Shown here one piece after another: positions 36,946 through 43,300 of a stretch of DNA of 64,000 nucleotides; within the stretch, counting starts at the first letter, position 1; each line of letters starts with the position of its first letter. The position numbers were made by a program, and so were the translations under genes. Source of the DNA: Ignavibacteriales bacterium (GTDB taxonomy: Bacteria > Bacteroidota > Ignavibacteria > Ignavibacteriales > Ignavibacteriaceae); the NCBI GenBank assembly GCA_015709675.1, contig CP054182.1, positions 372,001-436,000 of the forward strand, read 5' to 3'. Below the pieces are notes generated by a model. The model searched no databases. It saw only the letters and a list, made by a program, of their open reading frames with translations, and was not told the origin of the DNA.

Positions 36946-37158
36946 ATGAAAATAACCGATGAATGCATAAGCTGTTCAGCATGCATTGATGAATGTCCCC
37001 AGAGCGCAATTTATAACGCCGGCATGGAAGCAGAATACAACGGAGCAATGATATCACCGGAAAGTGAAGAACATCCATGGATTGTACAGGGTATGTGCGA
37101 TGATTGTAAAACCTGTACTGAAGTCTGCCCGGTTGATTGTATCGTTCCGACAGAATAA
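36946..37158 (+). CDS. Ferredoxin, 2[4Fe-4S]
   Basis: This 70-residue electron carrier has two cluster-binding motifs: CISCSACIDECP (residues 8-19) and CDDCKTCTEVCPVDC (about 51-65). A 27-residue insertion between them (MEAEYNGAMI and following) is longer than in clostridial ferredoxins, as in Chlorobi-type ferredoxins. A strong terminator with a TTCG loop follows at once, so the gene is monocistronic. The redox partner is not in the window. Confidence 0.95.
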   Translation: MKITDECISCSACIDECPQSAIYNAGMEAEYNGAMISPESEEHPWIVQGMCDDCKTCTEVCPVDCIVPTE

Positions 37159-37208
37159 GTTCCCCCCTCTCTTATGAGCATTACGCTCCTAGTGAATAAT
37201 GAATAGCA

Positions 37209-37240
37209 AAACCGCCCCTCTTCGGAGGGGCGGTTTCGTT
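37209..37240 (+). terminator. Strong terminator with UUCG tetraloop
   Basis: AAACCGCCCCTC and GAGGGGCGGTTT form a perfect 12 bp stem closed by TTCG, followed by CGTTTT. It lies 50 bp after the ferredoxin stop and 5 bp before the end of the convergent miaA gene, so it can serve both. Confidence 0.92.
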
Positions 37241-38161
37241 TTAAAGTGTTTTCTGAGGCGGAGTATCATCAAAAAGATTTACCCGCAGCAGTTCCTCCTC
37301 AGTTACCCAGTGTATCGTTACTCCTTCCCGCTCCATCTTCCGGTACCATTTAAGCTGCTTGCGGGCGAATTCATATATTGCAGCCTCCAGCTTCTGACGC
37401 ATATCATTCAGGTTCAGCTCCCCTTTCAGATACATACTGATATACTTATACTCCAGCCCGAAATAGTGCAGCCGTTCATGGCTCAGCCCCCGTGCCAGCA
37501 GCCGTTCCGTTTCTGCAATCATTCCCTCTTCGAGCCGCTGTTTAAGCCGCAGACCAATCCTCTGGCGCAGCACAGGCAGGGGATGGGTAATGCCAAAGAC
37601 CATTATCCTCATGGGAGGAAGAGTATATATATCACCGGATGAGGAAGCAATCCTCAGCGCCCTTATCATCCGCTCCCGTTCAAGCAGATCAGTGGTGTTA
37701 TGAAGCTCAGGCCGGAGCCGCAGAAGCCGCCCGCGGAGCTCCTCACCGGAAAGAGCATCAAGACCGTCATCCCCGCGGCTGCTTTCACGGAGTTCATAGT
37801 TGCGCAGCACTGAGTCTATATACATCGCGCTCCCGCCGCAGAGGATGGGGAGCTTTCCCCGCGATATGATATCACTCCATGCGGCCATGAAATCTTTTCT
37901 GAACCGGAAGAGGTCATAATCCTCTTCCGGTTCGTATATATCAATCAGATGAAAAGGGACTGCTCCCTCTTCCGTCCGGTACTCACTCAGATCCTTGCCG
38001 GTGCCGATATCCATTCCCCGGTAAACCTGACGGCTGTCCGCGGAGATGATTTCACCGTTATGCTTCAGGGCAAAACGAACCGCTGCCCGCGTCTTCCCCG
38101 AAGCAGTGGAGCCAAGAATTATCACCAGGGAACCTGCCGGAGCAGGTGCTTCAGGCATCAT
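37241..38161 (-). CDS. miaA: tRNA dimethylallyltransferase
   Basis: MiaA adds a dimethylallyl group to A37 of tRNAs that read U-starting codons. The 306-residue protein has P-loop GSTASGKT near residue 17, ISADSRQVYRGMDIGTGK (the substrate-binding D/S and R blocks), YEPEEDYDLFRFRKDF and GGSAMYIDSVL. These match the family along its whole length. The start is one of two adjacent Met codons. It follows arsM on the same strand with a 35 bp gap, which may be incidental. Confidence 0.96.
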   Translation of the reverse strand: MMPEAPAPAGSLVIILGSTASGKTRAAVRFALKHNGEIISADSRQVYRGMDIGTGKDLSEYRTEEGAVPFHLIDIYEPEEDYDLFRFRKDFMAAWSDIISRGKLPILCGGSAMYIDSVLRNYELRESSRGDDGLDALSGEELRGRLLRLRPELHNTTDLLERERMIRALRIASSSGDIYTLPPMRIMVFGITHPLPVLRQRIGLRLKQRLEEGMIAETERLLARGLSHERLHYFGLEYKYISMYLKGELNLNDMRQKLEAAIYEFARKQLKWYRKMEREGVTIHWVTEEELLRVNLFDDTPPQKTL

Positions 38162-38196
38162 GTCTGCACCGTATGTATCCGTTTCAGGCGCACCGG

Positions 38197-39099
38197 TTAT
38201 TTCTTATATGCATTAACAGTAATGCTGAAGATACCGGTATCATTGCTCCGGAACTGTTGTATCTGCTCATCATTCAGATACTGCTTCAGTACTTCATCCG
38301 GCAGTGTAATTACTTTGGTCTTTTTGATAATGGTGCCTGTGAAGCCCGCTTTTTCAATCTCAGCCAGATAGTCTTCCTGCTGCATTGCTCCCGCAACACA
38401 TCCGGCATACATCTCCGCGCTTTTCTTCAGTTCAGGGGGCAAAGTTCCTTTAAGCACAATATCAGAGACACAGAAGTGAGCGCCCGGTTTCAGAATCCGA
38501 TATATCTCCGCAAAAGCGCGGGCTTTATCAGGCACCAGATTCAGCACGCAATTACTGATGACCACGTCAGCGGTATCAGACTGAACCGGCATATTTTCAA
38601 TCTCGCCAAGCCGGAATTCAACGTTTGTATATCCGAGCTTCTGATTGTTCTGCCTTGCCTTTGAAATCATTTCAGGAGTCATATCAATACCGATTACATG
38701 ACCGGTCTCACCAACTATGGCGCGTGCAACAAACACATCATTGCCCGCACCGGCTCCAAGATCAACCACCGTATCGCCGGCTTTCATTTCTGCATAGTCA
38801 ACCGGAATTCCGCAGCCGAGCCCTAAATCTGCCTCGGCAACATATCCTTCCTTATTGGTGTACTCATCTGCCATTACGGTATATCCGACTATTTTGTTGC
38901 TGTCTTCAGGGCCGCAGCAGCCGCATCCCGACTGAGCATTCACTGCTATGGCAGCATATTTTTCGCGCACCATGTCTTTAATGTCAGATGCATTTTCTTT
39001 AACGGTTTCAACCTCAGGAGCGCAACATCCGCCTCCTTTGACTTCAAAAACGGGGAAGTCATTTTTTCCCGTTGTTTTTTCTTTTTCGACAGTATTCAT
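38197..39099 (-). CDS. arsM: Arsenite S-adenosylmethionine methyltransferase
   Basis: ArsM methylates As(III) with SAM to volatile or less retained forms. The 300-residue protein has the SAM motif VVDLGAGAGNDVFVA and IGIDMTPEMI. The metal-binding cysteines appear as GGGCCAPE, SGCGCCGPED, LGCGIP, ISNCVLNL and YAGCVAGAM; the last three correspond to the conserved ArsM cysteines. I chose the ATG at 39099; a longer frame to 39204 lacks family similarity. It lies 53 bp after arsR, so the regulator and enzyme form one operon. Confidence 0.93.
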   Translation of the reverse strand: MNTVEKEKTTGKNDFPVFEVKGGGCCAPEVETVKENASDIKDMVREKYAAIAVNAQSGCGCCGPEDSNKIVGYTVMADEYTNKEGYVAEADLGLGCGIPVDYAEMKAGDTVVDLGAGAGNDVFVARAIVGETGHVIGIDMTPEMISKARQNNQKLGYTNVEFRLGEIENMPVQSDTADVVISNCVLNLVPDKARAFAEIYRILKPGAHFCVSDIVLKGTLPPELKKSAEMYAGCVAGAMQQEDYLAEIEKAGFTGTIIKKTKVITLPDEVLKQYLNDEQIQQFRSNDTGIFSITVNAYKK

Positions 39100-39152
39100 T
39101 ACTATTCCTTCTATATGTATTAGTTTTTGTTTTACGTATTTCGTGAAATTAA

Positions 39153-39494
39153 TTATCTGCAGCAGATAACATTTCTGTCCACCCGGCAGGCAGTTTCCTG
39201 CCATTTTATCGAATCCCCTTTATCAGCCAGCCAGAAGTCCAGCTCGTTTAAAAACCTTGGTATCCGTTCGTCCGCCGGAGCCGGGTTCAACCCATAATTC
39301 ACCCATTTGCCATCTTTTTTTTCAATAAGAAAACCGGCTTCTTTCAAAACTTTGCAATGATTAGACACAGTCGAAGCCGCCAGCCCGAGCGCCTCGGTCA
39401 GTTCGCAAACACAGAGCACTCTGGTTTGCAGCATTTTGAGGATTCTGAGCCGGTTTGGGTCACAAAGCGCCTTAAAAAATCTGATGTTTTCCAT
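39153..39494 (-). CDS. arsR: ArsR-family arsenic-responsive repressor
   Basis: This 113-residue winged-helix repressor opens with LCDPNRLRILKMLQ. The metal-sensing LCVCELTEALG in helix alpha-3 matches the CVC pair of As(III) sensors. The recognition helix is STVSNHCKVLKEAGFL, and the C-terminus adds further Cys residues (TACRVDRNVICCR). It should repress itself and arsM and release DNA on binding arsenite. Confidence 0.93.
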   Translation of the reverse strand: MENIRFFKALCDPNRLRILKMLQTRVLCVCELTEALGLAASTVSNHCKVLKEAGFLIEKKDGKWVNYGLNPAPADERIPRFLNELDFWLADKGDSIKWQETACRVDRNVICCR

Positions 39495-39789
39495 AATTCA
39501 TTTCGTTGTTCATCGAAATATAGGGAATTTGACTGACGGGGCAAGAGAAAAATTGATTTTTGGGATGAACGGTAAAAAAGAGGGGTGCTTGGTTCGTGGT
39601 GCTTGGTTCGTGGTGCTTTGTTCTTGGTTCTTGGTGCGTGGTTTAAAACTCTGCGTAACTTCGCGAAACCTTTGCTTACTTTGCGTTGAAAATCCCCTTA
39701 GCGGCTTTACGCGAAGTTATGGAATTGGAACACGATTAAAGGATGGGCAGGATAAACAGGATTAAAAGCCCCCGGCGAGCCGATATAAA

Positions 39790-40230
39790 TTTCTGCGTTC
39801 ATCTGCGGGATCTGCGGGAAACATTTCTTTGCGGTTTTGCGCAAACTTACCAGATTTTAACAGATACCTGCACAATTTCTGAACAATTCACAATTCACAA
39901 TTCATACCTCATACTTCATAATTCACAATGGATGCTTCGCAACGCTGATTTCTGCGGATCGGAAATTTTCTGCGTTCATCTGCGTGATCTGCGGGAAACA
40001 TTTCTTTGCAGTTTTGTGCAAACTTACCAGGTTTTAATAAATACCTGCGCTATTTCTGAACAATTCATAATTCATACCTCATACTTCATAATTCACAATG
40101 GATGCTTCGCAACACGGAATTCTGCGGATCGGAAATTTTCTGCGTTCATCTGCGTGATCTGCGGGAAACATTTCTTTGCGGTTTTGCGCAAACTTACCAG
40201 ATTTTAATAGATACCTGCACTATTTCTTAA
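39790..40230. repeat. Three tandem copies of a ~172-bp non-coding unit
   Basis: Copies start near 39790, 39968 and 40139 with TTCTGCGTTCATCTGCG, continue through ATCTGCGGGAAACATTTC and CAAACTTACCAG, then an AATTCA-rich stretch, and in copies 1 and 2 end with ATGGATGCTTCGCAAC. Copies differ at several sites, so the array is not recent. Copy 3 runs into the heptamer repeat. The flanking 39495-39790 is degenerate TTTGCG-rich sequence with no gene. Confidence 0.85.
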
Positions 40231-40335
40231 CAATTCATACTTCATAATTCATACTTCATAATTCATACTTCATAATTCATACTTCATAATTCATACTTCA
40301 TAATTCATACTTCATAATTCATACTTCATAATTCT
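40226..40335. repeat. Heptamer microsatellite (AATTCAT / ACTTCAT)
   Basis: About fifteen seven-base units alternate between AATTCAT and ACTTCAT without interruption. The array ends at the stop codon of the lipoprotein gene at 40334. It resembles the short tandem heptamer repeats described in cyanobacteria. Confidence 0.9.
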
Positions 40336-40861
40336 ATTGACTTATTTTTAATTTTTGATCAGCATCAAGCCCGCCCGGGAATCGCGCCAGCACGTTTATC
40401 CCCTGCCAGTAACTATCATCCGGCTTTTCCTGCTTATATACATCATGCCACAGCTCGCCGTACGTTGCGGAAATCCCGACAATCTGCCACAGCGGAAACG
40501 TAGCAATCAGACCAAACCCGTGTGAGATAGTTGAGGCACTCCCCAGAATCCACCACCAGGCATAGGGACGTTTTTTCATAAGTTCTAACACCGCCAGATC
40601 AATCATGGATTTCGGGTACTGGTTTACCGTTTTATTCAGCAGATATACATTTACACTGTCCTGAAACAAAAACTCTCCCCCCTGCATGCTCATTGCCTGC
40701 GGATGGGGCGGTTTAAGCCGGATGGACAGCCACCCCCCTTTGCCGCTTTTTACAAATTCCTCTGGTGATTCAGCAAGCTTTCCCGCAGGAGCATATACTG
40801 TGTAACAGCCGCTCAGAAACGCCATAAAGGCGATGAATATATATAACTTACTGTGCCGCAT
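40334..40861 (-). CDS. Hypothetical lipoprotein
   Basis: This 175-residue protein has a lipobox (IAFMAFLSGCYTVYAP). A hydrophobic stretch in the middle (YAWWWILGSASTISHGFGLI, then ATFPLWQIVGI) may insert in the membrane. The family is not recognised. Its start overlaps the end of the preceding larger lipoprotein gene by 14 bp, which implies translational coupling and a shared role. Confidence 0.8.
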   Translation of the reverse strand: MRHSKLYIFIAFMAFLSGCYTVYAPAGKLAESPEEFVKSGKGGWLSIRLKPPHPQAMSMQGGEFLFQDSVNVYLLNKTVNQYPKSMIDLAVLELMKKRPYAWWWILGSASTISHGFGLIATFPLWQIVGISATYGELWHDVYKQEKPDDSYWQGINVLARFPGGLDADQKLKISQ

Positions 40862-42401
40862 ATTTACTCCTCCTGAATGTTTCTTCCATATCCGCTTCCA
40901 TTGCTTTATAAAGCGGAGCCAGATCCTTAAAGTACTGCTCCGGCCTCATGATAAGCTGCATCACCTTCGCGGCATTCTCTTCCTGAATCCACTCGCTTCT
41001 GATCCACTCCAGATAATACCCCTTTGCCGCCAGAAAATAATCATAATCCGTAAAATCTTCCGGCAGACGGAAGTAGAGTGATATATATTCCCCGGGCAGT
41101 GTTACGGTGTAACTTCCGGGGTTATTAAAGCTGTCTGTTATATCAAGCTCCTTACGGTCATTCTTCACCAACTGCGGACTGATGACTACCGGCTCTGCCT
41201 CTCCGGTTATATCCGCGAGTTTAAGCTGGTCAAGTTTCCAGAAACCCTTTGTCATCCGCACCTTAATCCGTATCTCATCACCTGATGCCGCGGCAGGAAG
41301 CGGTAGTATTTTTACCTCCTGCGCTATCGGGCCGGTTTCATCAAGCATGCCGGCTGGAATCCAGTTTCCGTTTCCATCCTCCGCGAAAAACTCCATCTCC
41401 CCTATCATGCTGCCGAGCTGCTTAAACACCGGGTCACTGCTCCGCGTCATGCCGTCAAGCCGTGTGAGCCAGCTTCCCGTTTCATTACCCATGTATGCAA
41501 GTGTCTGATACAAAAGAAATGTGGTAAGCAGACTCTGCCTGTGGGTTACCACCAGTCCGGGTGATTTCATCCCGTTCCGCTGAAAAGTAAAGATTAGTTC
41601 CTCCTTTACGGCAAGATCTGCTGAATCAGTCAGGCTTATATATTCCTGCTGATCGTGATAGCGGAATAAATCCGTGCACTCCTCACCGTGAATCATCCCG
41701 CTCAGGAGTGACTCCCCCTCCGTTTTGAGAAACCTGCCGTCCGGAGTACTGTATATATGTTTTCCTTCTTTCGGAACGGCAAGTATCCGTGCATATTTAA
41801 CCGCGTGGGTCTCAAGCGATTCGTTCTTCATAACCAGACGTATATCCCGCGTTTTTGGCCGGATACCCCTGAATGCATCTATATCTTCCCGTTCAAGCGA
41901 GGGGAGAATACTCTGCGAAAACGATTCGGCAATCAGATGCTCAGTCCCTCCCTCGTCATAATAAAATGTGGGGCATGACCCAAAACACGCTTTTGGATTA
42001 CTCCAGCAATAAATGGTCGCGGCTACTGATATACCTGTCATAAACATCAGGGAGGTATAAGGACCGTCATCCATTATCTGATTGGTTTCAATCAGGAGAA
42101 TGCTGTCCGTATAAGCTGCAAGTTTTCCTTTGGCGGTCACCTGCCTGTTTAAATCAAGCCGCCGGCCGTAGCCATAATAGAAGTCTTTTTTTTCGGTAAG
42201 GGTATAAAGGGTGTCATAGACAAAAAGATCACCGTTTTTGTAGTGAATCTTAAAAATCATCTGCGGGGTTTGTACAAAACGGGCGTAGCGGGAGTCGGGG
42301 GGCGTGGTTTTCCGTACAACCTGTGGCGCAGTGCAGGCCTGCACTGCAAATGCAATTACCAGAACCGCCGGTAACAGCAGAAAGGTTTTTTTGTATAACA
42401 T
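40848..42401 (-). CDS. Large hypothetical lipoprotein
   Basis: The 517-residue product starts at the ATG at 42401, giving a lipoprotein signal with lipobox Cys (LLPAVLVIAFAVQACTAP). An ATG at 42452 would add 17 residues. The sequence is mostly mixed alpha/beta without a recognisable domain. A segment ILPLPAAASGDEIRIKVRMT looks like a beta-sandwich. With the overlapping downstream lipoprotein it forms a two-gene envelope unit of unknown function. Confidence 0.8.
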   Translation of the reverse strand: MLYKKTFLLLPAVLVIAFAVQACTAPQVVRKTTPPDSRYARFVQTPQMIFKIHYKNGDLFVYDTLYTLTEKKDFYYGYGRRLDLNRQVTAKGKLAAYTDSILLIETNQIMDDGPYTSLMFMTGISVAATIYCWSNPKACFGSCPTFYYDEGGTEHLIAESFSQSILPSLEREDIDAFRGIRPKTRDIRLVMKNESLETHAVKYARILAVPKEGKHIYSTPDGRFLKTEGESLLSGMIHGEECTDLFRYHDQQEYISLTDSADLAVKEELIFTFQRNGMKSPGLVVTHRQSLLTTFLLYQTLAYMGNETGSWLTRLDGMTRSSDPVFKQLGSMIGEMEFFAEDGNGNWIPAGMLDETGPIAQEVKILPLPAAASGDEIRIKVRMTKGFWKLDQLKLADITGEAEPVVISPQLVKNDRKELDITDSFNNPGSYTVTLPGEYISLYFRLPEDFTDYDYFLAAKGYYLEWIRSEWIQEENAAKVMQLIMRPEQYFKDLAPLYKAMEADMEETFRRSKYAAQ

Positions 42402-42538
42402 AGTTGTTCTCTCATTTTTTTCTTTGCGCCGCAGCGCGATTAATCCGCCCAATACAGTATGCAGATTTTTACCCGTCGGAAAACTCTGCCTTACTTTGCG
42501 TGAATTTAGCTGCCTTTGTGATTATCTTCCCCCCTCCC

Positions 42539-43171
42539 CTAATAATCCGCATAAAGTCCGCCGCTTTCTTTAAGCCATCTGGCTATGTCATTGGTCACTC
42601 TATCGATATCATTATCTGAAACATCCGCCGTATATACCGGAAGTATTGACCTGCCAACCAGCCGGTCAATCTGTTCCTGTTCACGGTAAAAGTAGCCAAG
42701 GTCATTATACTGCTCAGGGTTCCCCGATACTTTCAGCCGCCGCTCTCTTGCCGCTTCAAATGACTCATTACTCCGGCGCAGATGAATCAGCCGGAAGCCG
42801 ATTGCACCAAGCCGCTCCTCAAGCCAGCGGAAATCATATGTTTTGCCGTAGGTTCGCTGCTGGTATGCCTGTGTGGATATATGAAAGCGGTCAATAATCC
42901 AGGAGTAATAACGCTGCAGTTCAAAAAGCCGCATCCAGGTCTGATAGGTTTCAAGGGCGAGCGATTCTTCCTGCGGTTCAAAATTGATGAGCCCCCTGCC
43001 CCAGGGAAAGTTGGTAAATGCGCACCACTCCCCCGAAATCACCGGGGAGTGATAACGGTATTTGCGCGGTCCCACCACCTCCGGATGTTCGTTCAGCGCG
43101 AAGGCTATTTCGGTCTTAAAAGTAAGACGCGTCCCCTCAAGAATAATTTTTGGACAAAGCTTTTTGTTCAA
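42539..43171 (-). CDS. Deoxynucleotide/thymidylate-kinase-like P-loop protein with degenerate Walker A
   Basis: The 210-residue protein has the layout of small P-loop nucleotide kinases. It starts IILEGTRLTFKTEIA, contains IIDRFHISTQAYQQR (the DRx block of dNK/Tmk relatives), and has an Arg-rich lid-like LIHLRRSNESFEAARERR. In the P-loop the expected GxxxxGK[ST] reads GTRLTFKT, so the second Gly is Phe. It may have lost catalysis or bind differently. The family call is by motif order only. It is isolated between lipoprotein and kinase genes. Confidence 0.55.
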   Translation of the reverse strand: MNKKLCPKIILEGTRLTFKTEIAFALNEHPEVVGPRKYRYHSPVISGEWCAFTNFPWGRGLINFEPQEESLALETYQTWMRLFELQRYYSWIIDRFHISTQAYQQRTYGKTYDFRWLEERLGAIGFRLIHLRRSNESFEAARERRLKVSGNPEQYNDLGYFYREQEQIDRLVGRSILPVYTADVSDNDIDRVTNDIARWLKESGGLYADY

Positions 43172-43204
43172 TTAGTAATCAGTGATTAGTAATTAGTAAT
43201 CAAT

Positions 43205-43300
43205 GTATAATTCACAATTCACAATTCACAATTCACAATTCACAATTCATAATTCATACTTCATACTTCATAATTCATACTTCATACTTCATAATTCTTC
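43205..43300. repeat. Heptamer microsatellite (AATTCAC / AATTCAT / ACTTCAT)
   Basis: Units of seven bases run from about 43209 to 43297: AATTCAC repeated about six times, then AATTCAT and ACTTCAT alternating. The array overlaps the last codons of the hybrid kinase gene (stop at 43282-43284), so expansion would change its C-terminus. Confidence 0.85.
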
